Assembly: GCA_977006965.1 (NCBI GenBank)
Contig: OZ345366.1
Location: 1,550,001-1,614,000, forward strand
Reading direction: 5' to 3'
From: Phymatolithon calcareum
Lineage: Eukaryota > Rhodophyta > Florideophyceae > Hapalidiales
Length of the DNA: 64,000 nt
Position 1 is the first letter of the stretch. The number at the start of each line of letters is the position of its first letter. Positions 1-10,843 of this stretch are shown here, piece by piece. The position numbers and the translations under genes are program-made. The notes under the pieces are model-generated. The model was given only the letters and a program-made list of their open reading frames with translations. It searched no databases and had not been told where the DNA came from.

Positions 1-281
1 AGCCGTTTTGACAAAGGAGAATCTCCAGCACGCTCTCTTTTTCACATAACCTTCTGTAGCAGCCTTACTGTAAGACTTTCTAAATAAAGCAAAAGCTTTT
101 TGGAGTGTACAGAGTTTTAGCATATTTTGGTGGTATTGTCTTGTATCCAGGAAGCTCATGTAGCTTGACTTGCCTTTTCTTTTAGAGTGATATAGCTTTA
201 CAAGCAGAAGAAACTTTTGCTCTGTTTTCGTACTCTAATATCCAGACCAAAACGAGTCATGCATCCTATAGATGTGGGTAC

Positions 282-400
282 CAGCTTGGGCAGCTGTTGT
301 GACATCAAGTACCACTCGTATCTGTTAAGTCTACTGGAGCCGTAAGGATGTGGAGTTGTTTACCAGCTCTGATAAATCCCGCAATAAAAGAAAGAAAGAA
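282..400 (+). mobile_element. LINE I, 119-bp 3' fragment with (AAAG)n tail
   Basis: The fragment matches the 3' ends at 12820-12946 and 51925-52033 and ends in GCAATAAAAGAAAGAAAGAA. It is flanked by the 12-bp target-site duplication AGATGTGGGTAC (270-281 and 401-412). The same site in duplication copy B (23901-23912) is empty, which shows directly that this is an insertion. It is strongly 5'-truncated and non-coding. Confidence 0.9.
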
Positions 401-1102
401 AGATGTGGGTACATACCAAGCGTTCACCAAGCAAGGAGCAAATGCGACACTTAACGGGGGAGAGCCATATAATTATTACTGAGCAGATATCACGGCTGAA
501 TGTTTGCATGTTTTGAGAGCAGCAAATGGTGTGCTGACGAAGTTTCGGCAAGAAGTTGCAACGTACTGTATATTGCTAAATTTGGCTTGCATTGACTTAG
601 CCGTTTGGCTCGAGAGAACTTTCAAGCGTTAGTTATTTACATGTTCCGCTACAAGAATAAACAGACGGCTTTAAAAAAAACCGTGTGCATTGCAAGAACT
701 GAGCTTTCAAAATCATGCAATTCCTGTACAACTGTTGCTCGGTTATACAATCGTCGCATGTCATTGTCTATTCTGTGGTCTCTGGTGGGAGGTCGGTTGA
801 AATGGTTCCGGAAAATCGTTAAAAATGCGAAATTAGACACAACTCCTTCTTGAGAAAGAACTCTGTTTTCGATCCTGTTAGAAGGTACTAGTTTGGGCGA
901 CGCTGAAACAAAAGTGTGTTGTGCTGCATCACACATTTAAGTTGCTGACGATACAGCAGTCTTCCCAATACCGCCCTACTACTGTTCTCTAGTTAGCAAT
1001 GATTGAGTATAGAGCATTGCTTGGCAGAGAGGTGAAGTTCAGGCTGCTTTGGAGTCTACGTAACCACAAAGCATGAAATATTTTTCACGGGCTTCATAAT
1101 TC

Positions 1103-1879
1103 CTAGACAGTGCCCCCAGGCGGCACACCGTGTACTCTATGAGTGTGTTTTTCCTTGTTGTATCGACGCGAGAGCCGCTTTCCACAATACTGACAGTGAC
1201 GGTCGGTCAACGCAGGGTGCGAAGTTGCAACATGTTGGGTGCGTCGGTCCTCAGAGTCAAACATTTCTCCACAGTCTTCGTACATACAAATCTTAGAGTG
1301 ATCGTTGTGAATATGAGAAAGCATGTCCCGATAGTCAGGAATCACCAAATTACAGCCTTCGAAGCCACAGACAGGGCTCATAGCGTCGACGTGCATCCTG
1401 CGTCTATGATATCTTAGGTATCTCTTCGTGCCGAAATATTTGCCGCAGCCATCGACGTCACAGCGCAGCAGGTGATCAGAGTGCACATTTCGCCGGTGTT
1501 CCAGCATCGTTCTTCTTGTTCCAAAGTATTTGTTACAGTTTTCAAAGTCACAAAAAGACGCCTCGCTCTGATGGACAGTATAGGCATGTGTTCTCAGCTC
1601 AAGTGAAGTATCATACTTTTCGTTACAATCGGAAATCGTGCAAACATGCTTTAGGTCATGTCCGCCGCGCTGATGTTTCATCAAACTGTCCTTCCTTGAG
1701 AACGACTTTGTGCAAGACTCGAACTCACAAGAAAATCGAGGGGAGCTGGAGTGTGCTTTCGAAGAGGACGAAGGCTTAAATGAAAACTCAGGGTCCTTTG
1801 CAAACGATAACCCGATCGGGGTATCGGGAAGTAACCATGGTTCGTACTCAATTTCATCAACTTCGAACGGAATCTCCAT
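1103..1879 (-). CDS. C2H2 zinc-finger protein 1 (TFIIIA-like, seven fingers)
   Basis: The 258-residue frame starts at an ATG and has no stops. An acidic, Ser-rich N-terminus of about 50 residues precedes six fingers with C-x4-C and H-x4-H spacing, at about residues 51-74, 80-103, 110-133, 140-163, 171-194 and 198-221. A seventh finger with C-x2-C spacing lies at 229-250. Closely spaced C-x4-C fingers are typical of TFIIIA-type DNA- or RNA-binding proteins, so a nuclear nucleic-acid-binding role is inferred; the target is unknown. Paralogues lie at 49558-50295 and 52690-53529 and share the TLP/TTP-type N-terminal motif. A truncated relic lies at 24084-29391. The frame ends soon after the last finger; a downstream exon cannot be excluded. 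Confidence 0.88.
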   Translation of the reverse strand: MEIPFEVDEIEYEPWLLPDTPIGLSFAKDPEFSFKPSSSSKAHSSSPRFSCEFESCTKSFSRKDSLMKHQRGGHDLKHVCTISDCNEKYDTSLELRTHAYTVHQSEASFCDFENCNKYFGTRRTMLEHRRNVHSDHLLRCDVDGCGKYFGTKRYLRYHRRRMHVDAMSPVCGFEGCNLVIPDYRDMLSHIHNDHSKICMYEDCGEMFDSEDRRTQHVATSHPALTDRHCQYCGKRLSRRYNKEKHTHRVHGVPPGGTV

Positions 1880-3149
1880 GAAATCGAGCTCTTGGATTTT
1901 ACTTCAAAGCCTGTAACAGTTCGTTTCGCACCTGCGGGAAGTAAGAACGAATGGATTGTTGTGATACTATTGTCTCAGGTAGAGCACTACAGCTATGTTA
2001 CATGCAACTTGCTCCTACTCTAGAGCTAGATGATGTATATAGCGAAATCCTAAATGAAATAGGCAGTTTTTCGTGCGGAGAAAAATATTGCGTTTCTAAA
2101 TTGGAACAGCGTTCTTAGTTTTCGGCGATTAGAAAACTAAAAATTAATCTTCTACGGATTGCCGATCTAGTTTGTGTTTACAGAACGAATCAAAGGAGCT
2201 AAGCGATAGAGGAACCATGCAGGGACGTAATCCGCCTTTTCGATGCGTTTAGAAAATGAGCGCAAGTAAAAATCTGGAATGAGACCACAAGGATAATGTA
2301 GTAGTGTATGAGAGAAGGTTCTACGACTTCCTGAAATGCGTACAGACAGGGAAGGACACAGTGCATTCAAAAGTATTTTCACCTTTGTAGAAAAAATCTT
2401 ACGACTTGTTTCCTGCTTTATTTGGTTGATACATTTTTTGATAGCGATGCAGGTTTGGAGACTGCCTATCTTTGACAGACTTGAATAAGATATGTTGGCG
2501 ACTTAGCTTTCACGGCGTCCATCGGTCTAGCTCCCCAGAGACGGCGTGCTGTGTCGCGCGTCTCCTTACTAGAGTTCCCGGACACTGTCCTGTAACTCTT
2601 AGGAACTTCCTCCCGGACAAGCACCGCTTGCCGGAGAACCGGATTGCCGTAATTTTAGCCGTGCGATAGCTTGACTGCTACTATAAAAGACTATGAAGGG
2701 TGGTTGGGTGGTCAACAAAAAAAGCGGGCTGCCATCTCGAAAGGCTCACCTGCCAACCTTCCGCCGAGAAATCAGATATCACACGAGTCCGTGCGGGAAG
2801 CGGACAGCCGGTGTACCAAAGAGCTCCTTACACTGTTTGCTGCCTTACGCGCGGTTCACGTCTCGGTTCAGACACGTTCCGAGGTGCGTACCTCCGTGTG
2901 AACGCCTTTGCAAGCTTGCGATGCGTGTACTGGAAATCAAGCATTCTTCGGCCTCCTGCTTGATATAGGGATTTCGATCGGCGATGTTCAGACTCTAAAG
3001 CCGCTGAGACTGTCGCGCAAGCTTTCCGCCAGCTGTGCGCGCCCGTGAATCTGGGGGCACAGAGTCTCGACCTCTCGCAGCGTAGCGCTGCGTGGCGCAA
3101 CCCGGTGAGAGGGTCGCATGGAAGTCATCCTGAAGACGTCCTTGGCCTG

Positions 3150-3470
3150 GTCGTCACGCGCCTAAGGGTTCTTCCAGGCGGCCACCGGTTGTGGCGCCCA
3201 GGCGCTGTCGGGCGACTTAGGTTGTCGCGGGAGCGTCTTAGCGCGTGGCCGCTTCTCGACTGCCGCTAGTTGCGGCTCGAGACTGTGTCGAGCGACTTGG
3301 CTCGGCACGAGAATCCTTCGCGCGGGGCTGCTCCTCGACTGCCACTGCTTGCGGTTCCAAGACAATCTTTAGCGATGTCGATCAACGCCCGGATATCATC
3401 GCGCGTGGTCGCTTTCCGGCTGCACCGGATGTGCCGCCGCCACATGGCAAAGGGTATCAATCCATACGGG
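3150..3470. repeat. GC-rich island with degenerate ~80-bp tandem units
   Basis: Four loosely similar units, each beginning near GCGCGTGG or GCGCGGGG and containing CTCGACTGCC or a variant, follow one another at about 80-bp spacing. The surrounding 2806-3760 is much richer in G+C than its neighbours. Short overlapping reading frames exist on both strands, but none has a recognisable domain. I see no gene in 2806-3879. A 13-bp-arm palindrome (TTTTGGGTGATAT, spacer TG) lies at 3654-3681. Confidence 0.5.
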
Positions 3471-3879
3471 TCACCGGCGGTAGTTGTCTTGCAGAGGCAT
3501 GTATGCAATCGTCGGTGGTCTGCTCGCAGTGTATGATCTCAAGAGGTAGGTGATGGCAGGATTGAGGTGGACAGATCTGACAAGATTGCCATACCTCCAT
3601 ACCGTCTCTGGCCTTGCTGCTCCGACAAAGGGTGTTCTTCGAAAAGGGTATAGTTTTGGGTGATATTGATATCACCCAAAACCAAAAGTATAAATTTAAT
3701 CGTTGTAACAATCGGAACAATTTTACAATTTGTTATTACCACTGTTCTAACTTGCTGGTGACAAAGCTATAAATCTCGATTAGAGCTCGAGAGACAATGG
3801 TACTTGTTGGTCAAACAGTATCTGAGAACTGACGTAGGATGGCGAGAGTTCTTCTCGCGTTCTGTACGAAACGTCGCGA

Positions 3880-4227
3880 TCAATGACTTGCGTTTGTGAA
3901 GCGACCTTTACCGCATCGCTTGCACTTTGAATTGTATTTTGCTATTGTTTGTTTATGTTTTTGTTGTTTTGATCCCCCACGGTCGTGACTGTTAGAAGCT
4001 TCGACCATGATACGTAAGCGTTCTACGTTAGCATTATCTCCTTTAGTTTGTCTGATAGATAAGCGGACTACTTGTCCGATATCAGTAAAGGAGGCAACGA
4101 TTTGAACCAAGGAAATATTGAGTGCTCGGCTTGAGCGCTGCAACAGGCTATCGCCGTGAGGCGCTACAGGATTGTAGCGGGATACCGCATCCGTCAACCG
4201 CTGGATCAGCGCCACTGGCGATTCCAT
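3880..4227 (-). CDS. Hypothetical 115-residue protein
   Basis: The frame opens with ATG and encodes a polar protein with a basic C-terminal third. Its C-terminus contains the pair CKRCGK, which resembles the start of a zinc knuckle, but the expected downstream H and C spacing is not present. It might be a remnant of a retroelement gag-like protein. I do not recognise a family, and its reality as a gene is uncertain. Confidence 0.22.
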   Translation of the reverse strand: MESPVALIQRLTDAVSRYNPVAPHGDSLLQRSSRALNISLVQIVASFTDIGQVVRLSIRQTKGDNANVERLRIMVEASNSHDRGGSKQQKHKQTIAKYNSKCKRCGKGRFTNASH

Positions 4228-5189
4228 ATTCGTTCAAGTCAAGAAGATCCCCATTTCATTTTCAGTGTTCAGTTACTTCGTTCTGAACGACAGTACTAAA
4301 GCGAACAAAACTGGGACTCGGAATGACTCGACGCCCGCAACAGCCACATCTCTCCGTGAGGTCCCAATGGAGCACTGGGCCAAGTATAGTTTGTTAATAA
4401 TTCCTTCCGACTGCCTTCCGATGGAGCCCTAAATTAGCGCATGCGCTTGTACGTGAACTGAAGTCACCTGTTTCAAAGTTTTGGTCGATTAGCGTTGTCG
4501 CTCAAAGGCTGGCTCGCCACCGGCATAGGTGTCCGCGACAATTTTTCCAGCCGTGCTGTGAAGGGAGTCCTTTCCCATGTTGACCACTCTGCGGATTGCC
4601 AGGCGCTTTTTGCGTGAGCCTAACTGACTTTTAGCATAGCTCAGCACGAAACAATTCCTCTGCTTTCGGTCCATACCGCAATACCGTAATGTCGCTCGGC
4701 TTGCCGCTGGACTGACCGGAAACAGGGTTTATGTTGCAAATAGAGGTCTGTGCCGGACTGTTCCCACCATAAACAACTCTTCAACCGGAGAGAATGAAGC
4801 TAAATCTTCCTGGCACTCGAAAAAGTTTCCACAAACATTAGCAGATGCGTTGGTAACTTTGAATTAAAACTCTACTCTTCTTCTTCTTCTCACGATCTAC
4901 GTGATAAAATCGCCTTTTCGAGTGCCCTTTGACGCATCGGGCAAGTTAGAGCTTGAACGCTAATCCACTCAGTGTATGGTAGTTTTAAATGAGATTTAGA
5001 TGGCCGAATCTTTGTCCGGGAAAAAGTTGTAGACGTGATAGTAGCGGAATTATGTTGATTGCTACCTGTGTGAGTGCAGTTTACTGTCTAGATTGCGGAA
5101 ATCATTAAATGAGTATCTGACTCGCGGATTTTATACCACGTAACGATAAGACGTTCGGATTATTTGAATTAGTAATAGAATGAATGGGG
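4228..5189. other. No gene recognised
   Basis: I see no supported coding region. The only structures are a LINE G stub (4846-4896) and a pair of 12-bp inverted arms, GGCACTCGAAAA (4812-4823) and TTTTCGAGTGCC (4915-4926), that bracket it. A 61-residue frame at 4489-4674 minus has no recognisable feature. Confidence 0.5.
4846..4896 (+). mobile_element. LINE G, very short 3' stub with (CTT)n tail
   Basis: The text GCAGATGCGTTGGTAACTTT followed by an AT stretch and CTTCTTCTTCTT matches the 3' end of LINE G at 33360-33406 and, inverted, at 36027-36075. Only about 50 bases of the element are present, so this is a strongly 5'-truncated copy. Confidence 0.6.
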
Positions 5190-5757
5190 TTATATGTTGA
5201 TTTATTTTAAAAGCTCCCAAAACCTCAATTTGATTAACACGGCAGCTTCTCGCTGTCTTCCACGTTCATCTCTCTACTAGCCTCCTAATATCTCCTTAGT
5301 CCGAATTCCTCTCCCTGCGAGGGCTCGAGTGAGTCGTTCGCATTCATATTCTGTTTCCTGGTCCATCTTCATGCACCGTAGTGTGCTTTGGAGGACAACG
5401 AGCTCAACCACAGCACCGGGCCCAAAGAATTTCGCTAAAACTGATTTTCTCCACAAAGGAGCTCTGTTGAAAAGAAATATCAGGCATCTCAATCGCGCAG
5501 TTCTGTCCCTTATACGTAACACTCCTGCTAGTTCATTCGGCTTGTCGACCAGGATTTTAACTGCCCGTCCCTCTTCTTCCAACGTCCATATTTTTGCTGC
5601 TTCTCGTATGCGTCCGGTTTTTGATACCATACCTTCTTCTGCTTGTTTTAGAGCTTCGTTGAGGTGCTTCTCTTCTCTAAGATGTCCAATATCCTTTGAT
5701 ACATCTTCCAGGTCTTCTTCTCTTCCTTGGTATTCTTCTGCGAGCTCAAGGTTCTTG
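5190..5757 (-). mobile_element. LINE B, 5'-truncated copy (ORF2 C-terminal end)
   Basis: In minus orientation this encodes the last roughly 180 residues of the LINE B reverse-transcriptase protein, including FNRAPLWRKSVLAKFFG, then a short 3' UTR and the family end CAACATATAACCCC. It aligns with 33415-33987 and 61390-61745. The 5' break lies at about 5757. No coding function remains. Confidence 0.82.
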
Positions 5758-6033
5758 AATGCTAGAGGTCATCCAACCAGAGCTCTATTCTCGTTTGCCG
5801 ACACAACCATGCAGATTTATAACAGGTGCTTCAAGTCATGGAAAATTTCTAGCAGCCTCTAACTTGCTCGGTACCATAGTTGACCACGTGTCCTTTTGGT
5901 TGTACTCTAATCAAGAGTGGCTATTCGAAAGCCAGGAAATGCGTCGCATTAAGCCACCTTCCAAGTGATGAGGACGCTAGCCTGCACCACGAAGAACACA
6001 GCTACTATTTTACTCATTGCCATCTTAGAGGGT

Positions 6034-6515
6034 CAAAGCTATTTCTTTCTTTCTTTCTGTCCTTATTGCAGAAAGATCGCTCACGCAAAAGGCAAGCGTC
6101 TGACGTTGTGAGAAAACATCTTCTCATTGTTCAGAAATTTGAGTACGTCTAGTTAACTTCTCACGGCATAATTTCTCTACAGTCTTAATGCCCGCCCGTC
6201 CAATAATCTTGCGTCTGGAGGTAGATCGTCCACCACAGCGTATCAATAGATGTTCAACTGTTTTGTTACAGCCGGTATTCCACATCTTGCATACTGGATC
6301 GTACGACATTGCATCCAAGCTGTTCCAATTTTGAAAAGCGGCCACCAGAGGGGTAGAGTCCCCAATCAGCTGGAGTAAGACACTTCAGCTCGTCTGTGCA
6401 ATATTGGAAAGCCGTCGGGAAGTGTCGGGATAGTGGTAGGTTTGAGTTTAAAGATGGTTTGATGATGGATCTCAGAGCTATTTCAATCTTTGGTTCTCAG
6501 GCCAAAATACTTGAC
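6034..6515 (-). mobile_element. LINE D, 5'-truncated RNase H/zinc-knuckle fragment
   Basis: The minus strand encodes a decayed match to the C-terminal part of the LINE D protein (compare 60870-61300): MSYDPVCK, a C-x2-C...H-x4-C knuckle region (TVEHLLIRCGGRS) and KTVEKLCRE. It is followed by a 3' end with GCAATAA and an (AAAG)n-like tail at 6042-6056. Frameshifts separate the upstream part, which is detectable to about 6515. Confidence 0.75.
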
Positions 6516-9500
6516 GGTCGTACAATATATAATGCAAAACAAAAGGCAGGGGAAAACTTCATGGGAAAATGTACTGTAAGCACATTCTAGTGCTTGCCGC
6601 TCGAGAGTGCGTCCACGACTGCTCTGCGTATTTCTCGTCTGGCTTTCTAATCAAGCAATGCCAAACAGAACAAGACTGTTAAAAGACGAGGGTTTGTCCG
6701 CAAGTCCAAGCTTTGCGTATTAAAATAAGTATTCAGTACTCAAGAGAATTATTTTTTTCTGGCTTGGATGCACTAAAGCCGTTGATGCCCTCATCAGAAG
6801 TGTTATTCGCGCATGCACAGATGATGAATAGAGAGAAACAGTATTTTTTGGCAGTCCAATAGAAAGTACTCCGGAGGCTCCTCCAAACGGCTTTACTCCT
6901 TGCCGGGTCAAGAAGAAGAAGAAACGTATATTTTTGTTATTTTAAAAATAAAAAATCTACATAAAAAAGTTACAATGCGTCTACTGAAAGACTAAGGAGA
7001 TGTGTACCGTAAGCCGGCATAACAAATTTTTGTAAAACGTAACAGTACCAGGTCAGAGTGGGTATAATAGGGTCCGAGAGCATAGCCCGAGGGGCTATTG
7101 TACCCATGAGGGCCAAGTACGAATACTTTTTACACATTGCTATCCAGCTTGCGGTACACATAGGACTTGTTTTTGTAGACGCAAGCAAACACGTCGTTTG
7201 CGAAGTACAAGTTTGTCGCCAATGCAATTTGGTACACAAAGAGCAAAAATGAATCCTTCACTTGACCACAACGAACCGAAACGATATCAAAGCGGTACAC
7301 GTCCCGACTGATGTCATCTTCTGCTCGCGTCCTCAAACTTTTAGAAAAAAATCTAGCTTATTTTGTTCTAACGTACGAACAAAAATTAAGTGAAAAAAAC
7401 TTATTGTTTCCTCTTCCTCTTTTCAAGTTCGTTATAAGGAATCCAACTTATTTTATTCTCCTCTCTGACGAAAAATTCCATAACTTTAACTTTAGTTATG
7501 ATATTTTACCGTTACATGGTTTTACCGTTACATGGGATTTCGGAAGCATCAACAAGAATCAACAGATGAAGAAATGATGTAACAAATAATCACACGTGCT
7601 GTTGTCATGTTGAATTGCTTTGATGCTCATCTTTTGTGCCCAAAGACTTCCACGTGCGATTTTTGAAACCCCAATACTTCAAAAATATATCTTCAATTAG
7701 CTGTAATGTTTTCGAGTCGAGGACATCAATAGTCCCTCCCGCTGTGATGGCTCGATCAAATAATAACTTTACAAGTAAATCACAATCATCAACGTGTTTT
7801 GAAGTTCTGTAACGTGCATATTTAAATTTTCAATATTGTAAAAATAAAAATATTCTTGGCTCGAACCTCGCTCTTTACCATAACTTCAGTTATGAAGAGA
7901 CGGGTTTCTGCAGGGCAGAATGTGCACTGCTGGGCTCTGCCGAAGGCGACAGTTGGCTTCGAGTAAAGAGATGTCTTCAGTTGCCTTATGTCCGACCCGC
8001 GATAACGGGAAGCATGCTACTGGGACTATATTCTCCGAACGTAACCGAGCATGCCATGTGAGCAAAGGTTCCCTGGGATGGCGTGAATCTCTTGTAGCTT
8101 ATTATATCGTTAAGGAGGGCGAGACAAAAGTTAAGTCGCCTTGCCTTGGCCTTGACTATTTACGAGATAAGCACTGAAATCTTGACCGTAGTTATGCAAT
8201 TTCGCGCCGAGGTTTTTTGCCCTGCAGAATACTAACCTGTTATGAAAAGGTCGCTCTTCTGACTACTTTCCCAGCCGGTGCTTCTTCTTGAAAGCTGGGT
8301 ATCATCCAGTTCTTATTCCTTGTGGCCAATGCGAGACACACTGAAAACTTGACCGTATTTGTGCAATTACGTGCCGAGGTTTTCTGCCCGGGAGAAAGGA
8401 TTCGTGCTGGCCTGCTCAAAGCTACAATATTGCTCTTCAATGATCAATCCCCTTCTGCTCTTCACAACAGCTTAAGTACATCGTTTTGATGCCACTTGTT
8501 CAATAATGTACCCTGTCCTCCTCCGCTTTGTATATGATTTTCATTAAAATCTTGAGCTTCTTTGCGATCCTCAATGTCCTGAATTACGTCAGCGATATAC
8601 TCAGCTCATCCAATGTATTGACTCAATGACTCGAGGCATATTTCCTGCACTACCAGTGTCACGGCCAGACTTTTCGCCAGATGTCTTATCCTCAACTGCG
8701 TTTCATCTCACCACATTGCTCTTTCCATCAAGAACGAACTACCACCATTCCTCACCCTCCTCACCCATCCATTGCTCTTTCCGGACATGTTGAGAGGAAT
8801 GATCAAAATGCACAAAATCCGCACTCCCGGAGTCATTCACTTCGGAGAAAACATCAATCTATGATACTGTAGTAATACAGTAGTAATACAGAAGATATAT
8901 TCCTGGCAGCCATGTGGAAGTTCGTGATTGATCAAAGTTGTCCAATAGGAATCGTGCTCACATATTTTAATGAACCAAATTCTAAAAAGGAGATACTGTA
9001 GTTGATCGGATTTCTTCAGAATGGGCCGGAAAATGTAATGCTGAAAAAATAGCTGTACAAAAGGGAGATGTTTTCGATTTGTTTCTGCCTGTAGCGAAGT
9101 AGGTTTCAATCTTGGCCTCAGCGAAGCTAAGAGATGCTGGTTTTAATGTAGGCATCGACCATTCAGTGAGTTACCGGTACTTCTGGCCGAAAGTCACGGA
9201 CTTTTTTTCAAGAATCGGATGATATCCAAGTTGCCAAGTGGAATAGACTGAAAGCAGAGGTGAAAACATGAACGCTCACACTCGCATTATGTCCATTATT
9301 CCTGACGTTTGCCTCTCTCGAAAAACGCGAATGACATTTCCCCGTTATGAAACTTGAGAATGTCTCTGAGGAATGAATGCTTCCAGGGAATTGCAAGTTA
9401 TTGAGAGTGGTGCCCACGTTGCACTGTATCTGGCAGGCGAGTTCAAAAAACATCCGTTGGTGACGAGGTCTTCTGTTTATACATCGGCACCGAATTGCAC

Positions 9501-9577
9501 GCCCTCTTCAAGGAGAAAAGTTTGCTGTTTATAGCTCTAACGATTCAAATAAACCGGCCTACGAAGTCGAAAACAAC
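6516..9577. other. Long stretch with no recognisable gene
   Basis: This AT-rich stretch holds only short overlapping frames without domains. Two features stand out: a diverged repeat at 8172-8262 and 8340-8435 (described separately), and a 34-bp sequence at 8725-8758 identical to the 3' part of a small insertion at 37561-37594. I see no promoter or RNA gene that I can support. Confidence 0.55.
8172..8435. repeat. Diverged ~90-bp direct repeat
   Basis: Two units at 8172-8262 and 8340-8435 share CTTGACCGTA, GCAATT, GCCGAGGTTTT and GCCC in the same order, about 170 bp apart. A third, weaker echo of the TTTCTGC-GGG part lies near 7890. The origin is not known. Confidence 0.5.
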
Positions 9578-10843
9578 TCACGGCCATTGTTCGACACAAA
9601 TTCCTGTGCTCCGCTTGCAGAGGAACCCACCACCAGAACCGTCATGGCGCGGGTTCTGCGCCGTGAATATGTCATCATACAGTCCGCCAGGACATGCCTG
9701 ATCGCTGCAGATACCTGTCGCCTTCTCGCCGAGGAGGGGGCAATATTTGGCCGGATTCTCTTCCGCGACACCAGCGAAAGTTGCTCGACAAGCAATGGAA
9801 TTCCCATGCAGTGCAAGCTGCGGAACGTACCGCTGCTTGAAGCGGTTGCACATAACTTTCTTCGCGGTCTTGAGAGTTTGCATTGCGGCGACGCACTCGG
9901 CGGTGGATTCGTATGGGAACGCAGATCCGGCACAGCTCTTGGCAATTTTGCTACAGAGCGTGTCGGCAGATATGTCGAATTGACCCATTACATTATTTGC
10001 GCCCTTTGTGTGAAAGAACTGTGCGTATTGTGCAGACAGATACGGCGACTCGGCAATATAGAGCGCGCGCAATTGGGAGGAACAGGGCGAGAAACCAGCG
10101 AAGACGTAGCGCACACAGAGCATTCCATCGACGGTCTCGATGGACAGGGCATAGCTTGCGCTCGACGGGTCGCGCCAAAACAAGTATTGACGGCGTGACG
10201 ATGGATGCAGTGGCGAAGTGCAACCAAGTGGGGACTGCCGAGCAAGAAAATAGTCTGTAAGGGCAGACGCACCGAAAAGTGCGATTTGACCAATGTTCAT
10301 AAAATAAGACGTGGGTACCAGGATGCCAGAAAGCGACTTTTTGAAACTCGTGATATCGGTTTGCGATTTCGACTTAAGTTTGAGTAAGTCCAAAGTGTTC
10401 AGTGTATTCAGTCGCATTGCTCTCAAATCCGTTGGCAGATGCGTGCAATTATCGCCATCATCCTTCTCATCGGCGGTAACGTTGACAAAGCTTTCCGGGC
10501 ACGTTGACGACACTGGGGGATCATAGCGGGAAGGAATTTGCGGTCGCAACAGATTAGTTATGTTGCAAGCTGATGCGCGGGCAGTGAAAGCGTAATGGTT
10601 CGTAGCGATTAGAGAAACGACGGCAAAGGCTGTAGGCTCGCACCAACACGCCGCATCGTTCCAGGTACGCAATGCATCGCAGCAGTTGCTCTGATCCGTC
10701 TTCGTAGGGTGTCCGCAATATGCCGCGACAGATGGCAAAAGCGCACCGCAGCTCAGTCCTGATGTGAAGACCGCATGAATCGAGGGTAGATTAGACAGGC
10801 CATAAAGGACAAGACACGATATGAAGAGCCTGTACGATGGCAT
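9578..10843 (-). CDS. Secreted cysteine-rich protein of unknown function
   Basis: I place the start at the ATG at 10841-10843, because it is followed at once by a good signal peptide (MPSYRLFISCLVLYGL... cleaved near residue 24). The frame continues upstream only to a GTG. The mature protein of about 395 residues is rich in Cys. Its N-terminal part contains CGALLP...CG...CCDAL...CWC, a pattern reminiscent of eight-Cys secreted modules. The C-terminal 150 residues have CSKIAKSC, ECVAAM, an IACR...YCPLLG segment and closely spaced Cys. Several N-x-S/T sites (NIT, NVT, NCT) are present. It is likely exported, but no enzymatic motif is visible. The frame is intact over 1.27 kb amid dead transposons, which supports a real gene. 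Confidence 0.72.
   Translation of the reverse strand: MPSYRLFISCLVLYGLSNLPSIHAVFTSGLSCGALLPSVAAYCGHPTKTDQSNCCDALRTWNDAACWCEPTAFAVVSLIATNHYAFTARASACNITNLLRPQIPSRYDPPVSSTCPESFVNVTADEKDDGDNCTHLPTDLRAMRLNTLNTLDLLKLKSKSQTDITSFKKSLSGILVPTSYFMNIGQIALFGASALTDYFLARQSPLGCTSPLHPSSRRQYLFWRDPSSASYALSIETVDGMLCVRYVFAGFSPCSSQLRALYIAESPYLSAQYAQFFHTKGANNVMGQFDISADTLCSKIAKSCAGSAFPYESTAECVAAMQTLKTAKKVMCNRFKQRYVPQLALHGNSIACRATFAGVAEENPAKYCPLLGEKATGICSDQACPGGLYDDIFTAQNPRHDGSGGGFLCKRSTGICVEQWP

Larger units (their letters stand above)
1..2805. repeat. Segmental duplication, copy A (contains zinc-finger gene 1)
   Basis: This segment matches 23635-24175 plus 29335 to about 30325 over most of its length, in the same orientation. 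It begins at the window edge, so its left limit is unknown. Copy A keeps the intact zinc-finger gene. Copy B lacks the equivalent of 585-1720 and is interrupted by a LINE. Outside the gene, 412-1102 and 1880-2805 contain no convincing coding region. The part from 2460 to 2700 is well conserved between the copies but I do not recognise it. Confidence 0.85.

Noticed and set aside
9587-10198. 203-codon plus-strand frame
   Set aside because: Antisense shadow of the secreted Cys-rich protein gene, without a domain of its own.
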